A stretch of DNA of 64,000 nucleotides from Streptococcus devriesei DSM 19639. GTDB lineage: Bacteria > Bacillota > Bacilli > Lactobacillales > Streptococcaceae. This document shows positions 1 through 8,795 of the stretch, in pieces (positions within the stretch are counted from its first letter, which is position 1; each line of letters starts with the position of its first letter). The position numbers and the translations under genes were made by a program. The notes under the pieces were generated by a model. The model made no database searches. It was not told where the DNA came from and saw only the letters and a list, made by a program, of their open reading frames with translations. Location of the stretch: the NCBI RefSeq assembly GCF_000423725.1, contig NZ_KE384084.1, forward strand, positions 694,222 through 758,221, in the 5' to 3' direction.

Positions 1-130
1 AGATTTCTTTAAAACCGCGATTAAAACTTTCTCTTCACTTACCTAAATTTCAAACCTTCATTTATGCCTGCTCCTAGGCACAAACCAGCCTTATCCTTCC
101 TGCTCAAATCTTATCATCTTATTATACCAT
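1..130 (-). other. Untranslated leader or small RNA leaving the window leftward
   Basis: Read on the minus strand, a TATAAT hexamer at 121-126 sits just after the terminator of the HAD gene. It is followed by a hairpin with arms TTTGTGCCT and AGGCATAAA (about 62-86). I see no convincing ORF here. It could be the 5' leader of a gene left of the window, or a small RNA; the -35 is weak and the call is tentative. Confidence 0.3.
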
Positions 131-131
131 A

Positions 132-160
132 AAGCCCCTACTTTCTAAAGAAAGGGGCTG
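132..160 (-). terminator. Terminator of the HAD hydrolase gene
   Basis: Stem AGCCCC/GGGGCT extended by a TTTCTT/AAAGTA stretch, just beyond the stop of the HAD gene on the minus strand. The U-run is short, so efficiency is uncertain. Confidence 0.6.
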
Positions 161-176
161 GAGGCAAATAGCAAGG

Positions 177-878
177 TTACTGTCTAATTGTCTTTAGCAG
201 CGGTAAAAGCTCAGAGCGATGCTGCAGAGTATAATCAGCATGGATTTCTTTTTGTGATGGCAGGTGGTTTCTGTGGTTGAGCCAGATAGACTTCCAGCCG
301 GCATTATGGCAGCCGACAACATCATTTTCAAAAGAATCCCCCACATAGTAAATATCAGCTGATGACAGCTGCAGTTTCTCAGCTAATAAATCAAAGATTT
401 CCCGCGATGGTTTGGCAAGTCCGACTTCTCCTGAAATCAGCACATTTTCCCGAGGAATCCAGCGAAAAAGATCCAAACTGTTAATCTTCTTGAGCTGGTG
501 CTGATGGGGACCGTTGGTAATAACTCCCATCACAATACCTGCTTGCCGGCAGTAGGCAAATACTTCCTTGAATTCTGAAGAAAGCGCCAGCTGACCCTGA
601 TAACGGCTGTAGTCTTCTTGAACAATCAAGGCTTCATCGCCTGATATTTCCAGTCCAAAATCAGCCAGTGCTCTTTGCAAACGATAGATATGACTGGCTT
701 TCAGCGTCATCTCTCCGGAAAGAACTGCATCAAAGGCCTCATCTGAATACTTCCTGCTGGCAATATAAATAGGCTCCAGCAAATTTTCAGCTACCTTTAA
801 ATGATTTTCCAATGCCCTTTTAAAAGGCTGAATTTGATCATACAAAGTATCATCAACATCAAAAATCAATGCTTTCAT
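177..878 (-). CDS. HAD-superfamily hydrolase (YjjG-like nucleotidase family)
   Basis: A 233-residue cytosolic phosphatase of the haloacid dehalogenase superfamily. All four HAD motifs are visible: motif I DVDDTLYD (residues 7-14, nucleophile Asp7 and general acid Asp9), motif II TNG (121-123), motif III Lys156 in GLAKPS, and motif IV GDSFEND (180-186). The helical cap between residues 15 and 100 is of the C1 type seen in pyrimidine 5'-nucleotidases such as YjjG, which release phosphate from small nucleotides; the actual substrate cannot be told. It stands alone before its own terminator, divergent in role from the neighbouring GNAT gene. Confidence 0.85.
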   Translation of the reverse strand: MKALIFDVDDTLYDQIQPFKRALENHLKVAENLLEPIYIASRKYSDEAFDAVLSGEMTLKASHIYRLQRALADFGLEISGDEALIVQEDYSRYQGQLALSSEFKEVFAYCRQAGIVMGVITNGPHQHQLKKINSLDLFRWIPRENVLISGEVGLAKPSREIFDLLAEKLQLSSADIYYVGDSFENDVVGCHNAGWKSIWLNHRNHLPSQKEIHADYTLQHRSELLPLLKTIRQ

Positions 879-934
879 TAGTTTCTATCACCCTCAGATT
901 TCTGCTTAATACCGTTTACCCGTATCCTTACTGA

Positions 935-1435
935 TTAGTTTAACCATTTCTCCATTGGAACAACCGTATACTGTTCCTGCTTAACCTCAGCTCCTGCAGC
1001 TGTAAAACCCAGTTTTTCCCAAAAACCTTGTGACTGAGGATTCCCTTTAACATAGGCCAAGCGTGCCTTTTGAAAATTTTTTGAAAAATGGTCTAATACT
1101 TCTGTCATAAGTTGGCTGCCGATTCCCTTTCCCTGATAAGCCTGATTAATCATAAACAGACCAATAAACACCGTTTGTTCATCAGGATAGGCTAGAACAA
1201 AATCCATAACGGCCACCAAGTCTTGTTTATTCCAAAAACCAAGGAAAAACTTGTCCGCACGAGACTTTCCCTCGGGCAATTGCTGCATGTCTTCTCTGAC
1301 ACTTTCCAGACTCGGATTGGGCGGACAGTAGTGAAAATACAGAGGATTGCTTTTGTATAAGGCTAAGATAGCCGGCATATCCGCTTCTGTCAGCATTCGA
1401 CAGCTGAAATCCCCAGACAAATCCTCAATCATCAT
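935..1435 (-). CDS. GNAT-family N-acetyltransferase
   Basis: A single-domain acetyl-CoA-dependent acetyltransferase of about 166 residues. The acetyl-CoA pyrophosphate loop is visible as QAYQGKGIGSQL, and the C-terminal N-x3-SQGFWEKLGF segment is typical of GNAT strand 5 and helix 4. The open frame extends further upstream inside phoH, but the Met-Met pair at 1435/1432 fits the family start, giving an 8-11 bp overlap with the phoH stop and suggesting translational coupling. The acceptor substrate is unknown. Confidence 0.8.
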   Translation of the reverse strand: MMIEDLSGDFSCRMLTEADMPAILALYKSNPLYFHYCPPNPSLESVREDMQQLPEGKSRADKFFLGFWNKQDLVAVMDFVLAYPDEQTVFIGLFMINQAYQGKGIGSQLMTEVLDHFSKNFQKARLAYVKGNPQSQGFWEKLGFTAAGAEVKQEQYTVVPMEKWLN

Positions 1436-2477
1436 CTTCCGTCTCCTTGACCGGCTCACCAATGGTCTCGTAAGCAGTCCAGCCTGATTTTTCTTCTTTT
1501 GGAAAATGGCTGCGCTCCTTATCTGACGCACTTTCATAAGCATTAATAATATCAGCTACCACAGGGTGTCTGACCACATCTTTAGCTGACAGATAAACAA
1601 AATCAATCTGTTTGATATTTTTTAGTTTTTCAGCAGCATCAACCAAGCCTGATTTGACATTTTTAGGCAAGTCAATCTGGCTGATATCCCCATTGACAAT
1701 CATCTTAGAATTAAAGCCCAGGCGAGTCAGGAACATTTTCATCTGCATGATGGTGGTATTTTGCGCTTCATCAAGAATAACAAAGGCATCATCAAGCGTG
1801 CGGCCGCGCATATAAGCTAAAGGTGCGATTTCAATAATCTCACGCTCCATCAGACGGGCAGTCTGCTCCTTGCCCAAAATACGGTAAAGGGCATCATAAA
1901 CCGGACGCAGATAGGGGTCGACTTTTTCCCTTAAATCCCCAGGCAAAAAGCCAAGGCTTTCACCGGCTTCAACAGCCGGCCGTGTTAAAATAATCCGTTT
2001 GACCTGCCCTCTTTTCAGAGCTGTTATGGCCAGTGTCACAGCTAAGAATGTTTTCCCCGTTCCGGCAGGACCGATGCCAAAAACAATATCATGATTCTTG
2101 ACGCTGTCCACATAGACTTTCTGTCCCAATGTTTTAACACGAATGGGCTTGCCATAAGAGTCCTTGATAATTTCCTCTTCGTAGAGAGCTACAAATTTAT
2201 CAATGCTGCCATTTTGAGCCATGGAAAGGGCTGTGACAACATCCGACGTATTGATAATCATACCCCGGCCAACCAAAACAAGCAGCGCTTCAATGGTCAA
2301 GCGGGCTAAATTAACAGCTTCCTCACTGTCTCCCAGAATCTGCACCCGCTCTGTTCTGGCATGAATAATGACGCCGAGCTGTTCCTCAATAAGCTTCAAA
2401 TGGCGCTCATTGGAACCAAAAAGGCTCATCAGGTCGTCGGGATGGTTTAAGGTAATATCAACAGAATAATCTTGCAA
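1425..2477 (-). CDS. phoH: PhoH-family ATPase
   Basis: A cytosolic P-loop NTPase of the PhoH family, often linked to RNA metabolism; biochemical role not settled. I choose a TTG start at 2477, preceded by AAAGGAG six bases upstream, which gives 350 residues, the usual family length; a longer frame reaches 2579 but its first 34 codons do not look like PhoH. With this start Walker A GPAGTGKT lies at about residues 136-143 and Walker B FVILDEAQ at 232-239. A KH-like N-terminal region precedes the ATPase. It overlaps the downstream GNAT gene. Confidence 0.92.
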   Translation of the reverse strand: MQDYSVDITLNHPDDLMSLFGSNERHLKLIEEQLGVIIHARTERVQILGDSEEAVNLARLTIEALLVLVGRGMIINTSDVVTALSMAQNGSIDKFVALYEEEIIKDSYGKPIRVKTLGQKVYVDSVKNHDIVFGIGPAGTGKTFLAVTLAITALKRGQVKRIILTRPAVEAGESLGFLPGDLREKVDPYLRPVYDALYRILGKEQTARLMEREIIEIAPLAYMRGRTLDDAFVILDEAQNTTIMQMKMFLTRLGFNSKMIVNGDISQIDLPKNVKSGLVDAAEKLKNIKQIDFVYLSAKDVVRHPVVADIINAYESASDKERSHFPKEEKSGWTAYETIGEPVKETEDDD

Positions 2478-2605
2478 AAGCGGCTCCTTTATTATATGTT
2501 TAAGGGAACATGTCAAATCGCTCTTTTGCGGCCAAAGCCGATAAATAAAAAACTTTTTTGACAGGCAGCCCTGTTTCATCTTCTTGCATTTGGTATTATT
2601 ATATC

Positions 2606-2631
2606 AAAAAATCACGCTGACCGCGTGACTT
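2606..2631 (-). terminator. Terminator after the YozE-like gene
   Basis: GTCACGCGG/AGCGTGA hairpin followed on the minus strand by a run of six T, immediately after the stop of the YozE-like gene. Confidence 0.8.
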
Positions 2632-2847
2632 TTAATGTGACAGATAATCTTCCCAAATCTTATCAAATTCACTCAGATTAAAAGAAAAGTTTGCCTCATC
2701 TTCTAAATAGCGGCTGACTTTTTCAAAATTATCCGTATGTTTGGGAAAGGTTGTATCCTCAAAGACCAAGTCTGCTAAAACAGCTGCAGATTTATTACTT
2801 TTTGAATGGCGCTGCGTCATCAGCCAGCTATAAAAAGATTTTCTCAT
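2632..2847 (-). CDS. YozE SAM-like family protein (UPF0346)
   Basis: A 71-residue acidic cytosolic protein. The MRKSFYSWL start and the C-terminal segment [13 protein letters not shown] match the YozE/UPF0346 family, whose known fold is a small sterile-alpha-motif-like helical bundle; its function is not established. The ATG at 2847 overlaps the msrA stop as ATGA, so I prefer it to the Met two codons upstream. It is probably cotranslated with msrA and ends at a strong terminator. Confidence 0.8.
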   Translation of the reverse strand: MRKSFYSWLMTQRHSKSNKSAAVLADLVFEDTTFPKHTDNFEKVSRYLEDEANFSFNLSEFDKIWEDYLSH

Positions 2848-3353
2848 GACCATTTCCTCTCTAAAAAGGCATGCCTAGTCTGGCTGCTAAGCGCATAGCG
2901 CTGGGGATTTTTCCGGTAAAAGGCCTGATGGTATTCTTCGGCTTCATAAAAAGGCTGTGCAGGTTCAATCCTTGTCACGATAGGACGGTCAAATCGACCG
3001 GAAGCTTCAAGTCTAGCCTTGGACTGCTCAGCAATAGCTTTTTGGCGGTCGTCCTCATAGAAAATAACAGGCCGATAGTTATCTCCTCTGTCCTCAAACT
3101 GTCCAAAAGCATCTGTCGGATCCGTCTGCGCCCAATAAAGCTCCACAAGATCAGCATAGGAAATCTTCGTCTCATCAAAAATAATCTCTACGGCTTCCGT
3201 GAGTCCCGTTCTGCCGCCGCAGACGTCTTCATAGGTCGGATTTTCTGTATGCCCGCCAGTATAGCCTGATCTGACTGATAAGATGCCATCCTGCTCTTCA
3301 AAAGGCTGTACCATACACCAAAAACAGCCACCTGCAAAAATCGCACGTTCCAT
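2844..3353 (-). CDS. msrA: Peptide methionine-(S)-S-oxide reductase
   Basis: MsrA reduces methionine-S-sulfoxide in proteins back to methionine using thioredoxin. The catalytic motif GGCFWC starts at residue 8, with nucleophile Cys10, and the YTGG and GD..RPVIFYE blocks of the family follow. Length is 169 residues, a single A domain without a fused MsrB. The frame opens at 3371 but the ATG at 3353 has AAAGGAGG six bases upstream and gives the conserved start. The gene is followed in overlap by the YozE-like gene. Confidence 0.95.
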   Translation of the reverse strand: MERAIFAGGCFWCMVQPFEEQDGILSVRSGYTGGHTENPTYEDVCGGRTGLTEAVEIIFDETKISYADLVELYWAQTDPTDAFGQFEDRGDNYRPVIFYEDDRQKAIAEQSKARLEASGRFDRPIVTRIEPAQPFYEAEEYHQAFYRKNPQRYALSSQTRHAFLERKWS

Positions 3354-3391
3354 GATTGCCTCCTTTATCAAAATCGTTCTTTTATTGTAGC

Positions 3392-3419
3392 AAAAAAATC
3401 CCAGTTTAGCTGAGATTTT
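3392..3419 (-). terminator. Terminator between membrane-protein gene and msrA
   Basis: AAATCTCA/TGGGATTT hairpin with a T-run on the minus strand, after the stop of the four-TM protein gene and before msrA. Confidence 0.75.
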
Positions 3420-3442
3420 GATGTTAGGGCGTGTTTAAAAAG

Positions 3443-3937
3443 TTATAGCAGGTTTATCCCTTGATAAATCAAACCTGCTGCTGGACAGACCAGCAAAGGC
3501 CATAAGAAGAGATGTTCTGGCAGTCCGAGATGCAGCATCCAGTTTCTGGTCTGCCAGTCTGGGCAGTCTTCTGTCCCCGGAATCATCAGGTGATCTATCA
3601 TTTTTTGACGAAAAAGCCAGTCTAGGCCTATCAGATCCCCCACATTAACCAAAAAGAGTTGCCAATAACCGGTCATAAATAACGGCAAAAAGCCCCTGAC
3701 AGGAAGATAGGCTGTCGTCACTAAGCCCAAACCCAAGGTCAACAGGTAAATCCAGAATAGCCGTTTTCTCATCTTCTGGCGCTGAAACCCATCAGGTTTG
3801 GGAGCGATTTGCTGTATTTGCCTAGGCAGCATCGAAACCACAGCCCTTGGATAAGTCAGCCAAAGTCGGGCAACTGCCCCATTAAACAGCAAACTCATCA
3901 AAAGACCAACTAGGGTCACATACAGCCATAAAGCCAT
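3443..3937 (-). CDS. Hypothetical four-TM integral membrane protein
   Basis: A 164-residue protein I cannot assign to a function. Hydrophobic segments lie at about residues 2-21, 61-80, 85-105 and 141-160, with a basic loop (QRQKMRKR) after the first, so it should sit in the cytoplasmic membrane. A GGGAGG ribosome binding site precedes the ATG. It lies 22 bp downstream of cvfB and ends at its own terminator, so it is likely cotranscribed with cvfB. Confidence 0.6.
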   Translation of the reverse strand: MALWLYVTLVGLLMSLLFNGAVARLWLTYPRAVVSMLPRQIQQIAPKPDGFQRQKMRKRLFWIYLLTLGLGLVTTAYLPVRGFLPLFMTGYWQLFLVNVGDLIGLDWLFRQKMIDHLMIPGTEDCPDWQTRNWMLHLGLPEHLFLWPLLVCPAAGLIYQGINLL

Positions 3938-3959
3938 TGTTAGCCTCCCATCCCAAATC

Positions 3960-4817
3960 TTATTTGATTAATTCTGTTCCCAGTTCATCTTGCTTGATTT
4001 TTTTAGCTTTCATAAGCCCCCCCAGAGCCTTTTTGAACTGCCCCTTAGAAATGCCGAAGGTCGCCTTGATGTCCGCAGGCGAGGACTTATCGTTGAGCGT
4101 CATAAAGCCGCCGTTACTCTGCAGATAAGCTAAAATCATTTGACTGTCATTTTCCAACATTTCAAAAGAACGCGGCTTCAAAGAGAGGTTGAGAGTGCGG
4201 TCGGCCTTGCGGTAGCCAATCACACGCGCTGTCACTTCTTCTCCCAGACGGGGTTCCGCATAGCGCTCACTGGGATGAATAAAGCCCAGCATATTGTTAT
4301 CCGGCAGGTAAACAAAGGTTCCCGACAGTTTGAGACGGTAGACAATAGCCCGCAAATCTTGATTTTGCATATTATCATAAGCTGGACCGGCTAATTGCTG
4401 AAAGACCGTTTGTTCAGCCGGGATACCCCAGATACGGTCTTTTGTATCCACATCAAGCTTAATATACAGTTTATCCCCTTTTTTAGGCCACAATTCCTTT
4501 AACTGAGGCAAAAGGTCCAAAGAAACCACAATTTCCTTGTCTGGAATTCCTATGTCTACAAACACACCGAGATCACGGCGTACATCAGTCACTACACCCC
4601 AGCCATAAGCTGTTCGGCTTACCGCTGGAATGACTGTTGTTAGGCGGGCTTTTTGGTGCAGGTCTGTATAGGCAAAACCTGTGACCATCTCACCGAGCTG
4701 GTGAGAGCCCTCTTCTTTATTAAGTGCAAATGTGGCGCCACCTTTCTGGATAAAGTAAAAGGCGGCATTTTCATCCGTTATCATACCTGTGATAACAGTT
4801 GCCAATAATTCATTCAT
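3960..4817 (-). CDS. cvfB: S1-domain RNA-binding regulator CvfB
   Basis: CvfB proteins carry tandem S1 domains plus a C-terminal winged helix and affect virulence-gene expression post-transcriptionally in Gram-positives. Here S1-like repeats are seen around residues 60-130 (GVVTDVRRDLGVFVDIG) and 140-210, with the family C-terminus SNGGFMTLNDKSSPADIKATFGISK. The ATG at 4817 with AGGA seven bases upstream gives 285 residues, the usual size; the frame opens earlier at 4892 but that extension is not conserved-looking. Confidence 0.88.
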   Translation of the reverse strand: MNELLATVITGMITDENAAFYFIQKGGATFALNKEEGSHQLGEMVTGFAYTDLHQKARLTTVIPAVSRTAYGWGVVTDVRRDLGVFVDIGIPDKEIVVSLDLLPQLKELWPKKGDKLYIKLDVDTKDRIWGIPAEQTVFQQLAGPAYDNMQNQDLRAIVYRLKLSGTFVYLPDNNMLGFIHPSERYAEPRLGEEVTARVIGYRKADRTLNLSLKPRSFEMLENDSQMILAYLQSNGGFMTLNDKSSPADIKATFGISKGQFKKALGGLMKAKKIKQDELGTELIK

Positions 4818-4958
4818 ATCGTTCCTATTTCTTTTTAAGAAAAGATAGGAGCAGGAACACAACCAAACGTTTTGATATCGTACCCACCCCATCTATTGTT
4901 GCTGTTTAGGAGACTTAAAACAAGGCAGGACTTCTGTCTCAGCCTCATTTATTAGAAA

Positions 4959-5516
4959 TTAAACTTCAAGCAGTTCTTTTTCCTTATTTGCTGTCATGTC
5001 ATCAATGTGTTTGACAGCATCATCTGTCGCTTTTTGAATATCTTTTTCTAAAGATTTTAACTCATCTTCACTGATTTCTTTGCTTTTTTCTGCCTTCTTA
5101 GCTTCATCCATGGCATCGCGGCGGATATTGCGGACAGCAATTTTTGCATTTTCACCAACTTTTTTCACTTCTTTGGCAAGTTCACGGCGAGTTTCTTCAG
5201 TCAAGGCCGGAATAACCAAACGAATTACGGAGCCGTCATTTGCCGGATTAATACCAAGATCTGAAGCATTGATGGCATGTTCAATGTCTTTCAGCGATGA
5301 TTTATCATATGGCGATACCAAAAGGACACGCGCTTCCGGAACAGTGATTGACGCCAGCTGGTTTAGAGGTGTCGGAGCACCGTAGTATTCTACCTCAATG
5401 CGGTCTAAAAGGCTGGCATTGGCACGGCCGGCACGGATACTGCCAAATTCACGCCCTAGGGACTGGTATGAGTGTTCAAATCTTTCTTTTGCTTTTTCTA
5501 CAATAGCATTTGCCAT
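4959..5516 (-). CDS. frr: Ribosome recycling factor
   Basis: RRF, 185 residues, splits post-termination 70S ribosomes together with EF-G. The family signature is clear: [22 protein letters not shown] near residue 25, [14 protein letters not shown] near 128, and the helical hairpin tail. In most Firmicutes frr follows pyrH directly; here 485 bp of repeat-rich DNA separates them, although both remain on the minus strand in the standard order. Confidence 0.97.
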   Translation of the reverse strand: MANAIVEKAKERFEHSYQSLGREFGSIRAGRANASLLDRIEVEYYGAPTPLNQLASITVPEARVLLVSPYDKSSLKDIEHAINASDLGINPANDGSVIRLVIPALTEETRRELAKEVKKVGENAKIAVRNIRRDAMDEAKKAEKSKEISEDELKSLEKDIQKATDDAVKHIDDMTANKEKELLEV

Positions 5517-5520
5517 TTAT

Positions 5521-6001
5521 ATTCTCCTTATATTAAGATACTAAGAGCGTTTCAAATCCGTATAAAAATAGGAAACGGGCGCGGTGTCGCTAAGACACAA
5601 GTACGTTTATCTTTTTTACTAGGATTTTAGCTCGTGTTCAATTACCAAGATACAAAGGCGTGAGCGACACAAAGCAAAATAAGCGGTAAGTCAGAAATCT
5701 GAGATTTCGTTGACGCACCCTCGTCAGGACGACTAGAACTCTCAATGCCTGCAAGGCGCAGAGAGTTCAGACGTCTACGACGAATTTAAAACCAAGCGTC
5801 ACAGGACGCTAGGAGAAGCTGTCTTTTTGCACAGTGTCGTAGCCGTGTTCAGTTACATAAGATACGGCAGAGGATTGTTATCTAAGTGCTTTGCACTTGA
5901 TAACAAACGCCAATCACTATAGTGATTTGGCTGCCTCTCCCGCTAACTTCGTTTGGTTAGTAAGGTCGACTAACCAAACGACGTGTCGCAGTCGTGTTCA
6001 G
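5521..6001. repeat. Modular intergenic repeat block between pyrH and frr
   Basis: No ORF is supported here. The motif CGTGTTCA(A/G)TTA occurs three times in the same orientation (5633, 5844, 5993), the last abutting the pyrH stop. Hairpins lie between: 5736-5743 with 5761-5768, 5877-5889 with 5893-5904, a near-palindrome at 5910-5930, and CGTTTGGTTAG 5950-5960 with 5970-5980. The strings CGTGTTCAATTA, AAGATACAAAGG and GCAAAATA also occur in the 465-bp repeats at 17558 and 39844, so these are probably one family. Confidence 0.7.
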
Positions 6002-6742
6002 TTATTCTGAGTCAGAAATTTTACTTGTAACTGTTGTTCCAATTTGTTCGCCGAAGATGACACGTTTAATATTGCCTGCTTCGTTAAGATTGAAAACGAC
6101 CAAATCAATATCGTTATCCATTGACAGTGAGCTGGCTGTCGAGTCCATGATCTTCAAACCACGCTTAAGGACTTCCATATGCGTTAACTCATTGAATTTG
6201 ATAGCATCGGCATTCTTACGAGGATCATCATTATAAACCCCGTCAACACCGTTTTTAGCCATCAAAATGGCATCTGCATCAATTTCAGCAGCTCTCAGGG
6301 CAGATGTTGTATCTGTTGAGAAGTAAGGGGAGCCGACACCTGCCGCAAAAATAACAATACGTCCTTTTTCCAGATGACGAAGAGCCCGCCCTCTGATATA
6401 AGGCTCTGCGACTTGCTGCATGGCAATAGCTGTCTGAACACGCGTATCAACACCTGCCTGCTGAAGCGCATCTGCCATGACAAGGGCATTCATAACGGTT
6501 CCCAGCATACCCGTATAATCAGCCTGAACACGATCCATACCAGCCTTAGAAGCAGGTTCTCCTCTCCAGAGATTTCCGCCGCCGATAACCAGAGCAATTT
6601 CAACTCCTGAATCATGAACTTCTTTGATTTCCTGAGCAATAGCCTGCACCGTCGGAATATGGATGCCGACGCCTTTTTCTCCAGCTAAGGCTTCTCCGGA
6701 AAGTTTAATCAACACACGATTATATTTAGGTTTTACCATCAT
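6002..6742 (-). CDS. pyrH: UMP kinase
   Basis: The bacterial hexameric UMP kinase (amino-acid kinase fold) makes UDP from UMP with ATP and is feedback-regulated by UTP and GTP. The N-terminal KLSGEAL phosphate loop, GGGNLWRG, and the [14 protein letters not shown] and [14 protein letters not shown] blocks identify it. 246 residues; ATG at 6742 has GGAG five bases away and a second ATG follows at once. It heads what would normally be a pyrH-frr unit but the repeat block intervenes. Confidence 0.96.
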   Translation of the reverse strand: MMVKPKYNRVLIKLSGEALAGEKGVGIHIPTVQAIAQEIKEVHDSGVEIALVIGGGNLWRGEPASKAGMDRVQADYTGMLGTVMNALVMADALQQAGVDTRVQTAIAMQQVAEPYIRGRALRHLEKGRIVIFAAGVGSPYFSTDTTSALRAAEIDADAILMAKNGVDGVYNDDPRKNADAIKFNELTHMEVLKRGLKIMDSTASSLSMDNDIDLVVFNLNEAGNIKRVIFGEQIGTTVTSKISDSE

Positions 6743-6923
6743 CTATACTCCTTACATTATCCCTAATATTTTACCATACTTCCTTCAAAATTTATAGTGT
6801 CTTTTCTGTTAAGTTCAAAAAGGCAGACAGACTTTACTAGTCCCCTATGTTAGCAAAGCAGAACATCTTTTTGAACACTTAACTTGGGGATTGCTCTTTT
6901 AATCCTAGACTCAGACGGCCCAA

Positions 6924-6959
6924 TAAAAAAGACTGGAAAACATTGTTTCCAATCTTTTT
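6924..6959 (-). terminator. Terminator of the rplK-rplA operon
   Basis: AAAGATTGGAAA/TTTCCAGTCTTT hairpin followed by T-rich sequence on the minus strand, directly after the rplA stop. Confidence 0.85.
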
Positions 6960-6965
6960 ATTTTC

Positions 6966-7655
6966 TTAGAATGAATTAGCATCAACTTTGATACCAGGAC
7001 CTTGAGTTGTTGTCACAGCAAGGTTTGTAATGTAAGTACCTTTTGCTGCAGAAGGTTTTGCCTTAACAATCACATCGTTAAAGGCTTTAAAGTTTTCAAC
7101 CAACTTGTCCGTATCAAATGATACTTTGCCGATGATAGCTTGTACGTTACCAGCTTTGTCAGCACGGTAAGTAATTTTACCGCCTTTAGACTCTTCAACT
7201 GCCTTAGCAACATCCATGGTTACTGTACCAGTCTTAGGGTTTGGCATAAGGTTACGAGGGCCAAGGATACGTCCGAGACGTCCAACAACAGCCATCATAT
7301 CCGGTGTTGCAATAACAACGTCAAAATCTAACCAGCCGCCGTTAATTTTTTGAACAAGATCATCTTCACCAACGAAGTCTGCACCAGCTTCTTTAGCTTC
7401 TTCAGCTTTAGCGCCGCGGGCAAAAACAAGCACGCGCTGTGTTTTACCGGTACCGTTTGGCAATACCATGGCACCGCGGATTTGCTGGTCAGCTTTTTTA
7501 ACGTCGATGTTAAGGTTGTAAGCAACTTCGACAGTTGCATCAAATTTTGCGAAATTAGTTTCTTTTGCGAGTGCTACAGCTTCTTCTACGCTGTAAGCTT
7601 TTGTGCTGTCGATTTTTTCAAGAGCAGCACGTAATTGTTTGCTTTTTTTAGCCAT
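6966..7655 (-). CDS. rplA: 50S ribosomal protein L1
   Basis: L1 forms the mobile stalk that helps release deacylated tRNA from the E site and can repress its own mRNA. The MAKKSKQLR start at 7655, with AAGGAG eight bases upstream, gives the normal 229 residues; the longer open frame to 7706 runs through the regulatory leader. The signature around [20 protein letters not shown] is intact. Second gene of the rplK-rplA operon. Confidence 0.98.
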   Translation of the reverse strand: MAKKSKQLRAALEKIDSTKAYSVEEAVALAKETNFAKFDATVEVAYNLNIDVKKADQQIRGAMVLPNGTGKTQRVLVFARGAKAEEAKEAGADFVGEDDLVQKINGGWLDFDVVIATPDMMAVVGRLGRILGPRNLMPNPKTGTVTMDVAKAVEESKGGKITYRADKAGNVQAIIGKVSFDTDKLVENFKAFNDVIVKAKPSAAKGTYITNLAVTTTQGPGIKVDANSF

Positions 7656-7674
7656 TTTATCTTCTCCTTGTAAT

Positions 7675-7701
7675 GTGGTCATATCGATTTTCATCTCCCA
7701 C
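7675..7701 (-). promoter_or_regulatory. Putative L1-binding mRNA site before rplA
   Basis: On the minus strand GTGGGAGATGAAAATC is followed by GACCAC, forming a GTGG/CCAC stem around an asymmetric loop, 20 bp before the rplA start. The same core recurs before rplK. It resembles the 23S-mimicking L1 target known from L11 operons; assignment is by pattern. Confidence 0.55.
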
Positions 7702-7751
7702 GTCACTCGTCAACATATGATCAAGCATGCGGGCAATAGGATCGGTTACAA

Positions 7752-8177
7752 TTAGTCAGTAACAGTGAATCCCATAGAACGAGCAGTACCTTCGATCATA
7801 CGCATTGCAGACTCAATGTTTGCAGCGTTCAAATCTGGCATTTTTGTTTCAGCGATTTCTTGTACTTGCGCACGCGTTACTGAAGCAACTTTAGTTTTGT
7901 TAGGTTCACCGGAACCTTTATCAACACCTGCAGCTTTTTTCAAAAGAACAGCAGCCGGCGGTGTTTTAGTGACGAAATCAAATGATTTGTCTTCATAAAC
8001 TGAGATAACAACCGGGATAATCATACCAGCTTGATCAGCTGTACGAGCGTTAAATTCTTTCGTGAATCCCATGATGTTGATTCCTGCTTGACCAAGTGCT
8101 GGTCCAACTGGCGGAGCTGGTGTTGCTTTACCGGCAGGAATTTGAAGTTTTACGACATTTTCGACTTTTTTAGCCAT
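7752..8177 (-). CDS. rplK: 50S ribosomal protein L11
   Basis: L11, 141 residues, sits at the base of the GTPase-associated stalk and is needed for RelA-type stringent sensing. The N-terminal Pro-rich [25 protein letters not shown] and the C-terminal rRNA-binding domain ending [15 protein letters not shown] are complete. AGGAGG precedes the ATG. It is the first gene of an L11-L1 operon, with a sigma-A promoter and a putative L1 site upstream. Confidence 0.98.
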   Translation of the reverse strand: MAKKVENVVKLQIPAGKATPAPPVGPALGQAGINIMGFTKEFNARTADQAGMIIPVVISVYEDKSFDFVTKTPPAAVLLKKAAGVDKGSGEPNKTKVASVTRAQVQEIAETKMPDLNAANIESAMRMIEGTARSMGFTVTD

Positions 8178-8193
8178 TATAAAATCCTCCTGT

Positions 8194-8233
8194 TGTGGTT
8201 CTCTCGGTAATTAAAAGATTTTTACCTCCCACA
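8194..8233 (-). promoter_or_regulatory. Putative L1-binding mRNA site in the rplK leader
   Basis: The minus-strand leader reads TTGTGGGAGGTAAAAATC, then closes with ACCGAGAGAACCACAA: a GTGG/CCAC stem with an A-rich internal loop, sharing GTGGGAGRTRAAAATC with the site before rplA. Confidence 0.5.
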
Positions 8234-8259
8234 AATATGCCATTACAGCATACTTACTC

Positions 8260-8287
8260 ATTATACACTATTTTAGACAAAAATCAA
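8260..8287 (-). promoter_or_regulatory. Sigma-A promoter of rplK-rplA
   Basis: Minus-strand -35 TTGATT (8282-8287) and -10 TATAAT (8260-8265) with a 16-bp spacer, upstream of the rplK leader. Confidence 0.7.
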
Positions 8288-8379
8288 GATATTTAAACAG
8301 AGAATTTCTTTTCTGCTTCATAACCGGTCCTTTATAAATAGGCGTTTACTTTCTTCTAAAATCGTTATAAAATAAGATT

Positions 8380-8733
8380 ATGAATATGTATAAATTTATG
8401 GCAGTGGCCTTCGTTTTTCTCACTCTTATCTTTTCTTATATCATTGTCTCGACTTTTCGTTTGAGACGCTTTGGTCTAAATCTTGCCGACCTTGCCCTGC
8501 CGCTTTTTGCAGCAGAAATTGTTTTGGTATCGGCTAAGTTTTATACCCACAGTTTTCTGCCGCATTATCTGCTGGCTATGTCCATTCTTGCCCTCACCTT
8601 GGCTATTCGGCAGCTCAGAAGAAGAAAGGCTTTTTCTTTCAGACGCTTTTTCAAATTTTTTTGGCGGGCCGGTTTTATTTTGACTTTCTTCTTTTACTTA
8701 GCAACCGTTATTGCTGCTTTTGTAGCTAAATGA
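8380..8733 (+). CDS. DUF3397 family membrane protein
   Basis: A 117-residue integral membrane protein of the DUF3397 family, function unknown. Four hydrophobic segments are seen at about residues 4-24, 33-52, 60-77 and 92-114, with basic stretches (RQLRRRKAFSFRR) placing the third loop in the cytoplasm. It is one of the few plus-strand genes here and is convergent with ftsK across a shared terminator. The start could be the Met at 8380 or the one at 8386. Confidence 0.75.
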   Translation: MNMYKFMAVAFVFLTLIFSYIIVSTFRLRRFGLNLADLALPLFAAEIVLVSAKFYTHSFLPHYLLAMSILALTLAIRQLRRRKAFSFRRFFKFFWRAGFILTFFFYLATVIAAFVAK

Positions 8734-8751
8734 CAGTGCATCATATATGAA

Positions 8752-8788
8752 ACGAGTCTGGAACATTATTTGCTCCAGACTCGTTTTG
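8752..8788. terminator. Bidirectional terminator between the DUF3397 gene and ftsK
   Basis: ACGAGTCTGGA/TCCAGACTCGT hairpin flanked by A/T runs on both sides, located between convergent genes. Confidence 0.85.
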
Positions 8789-8795
8789 TATTAAT

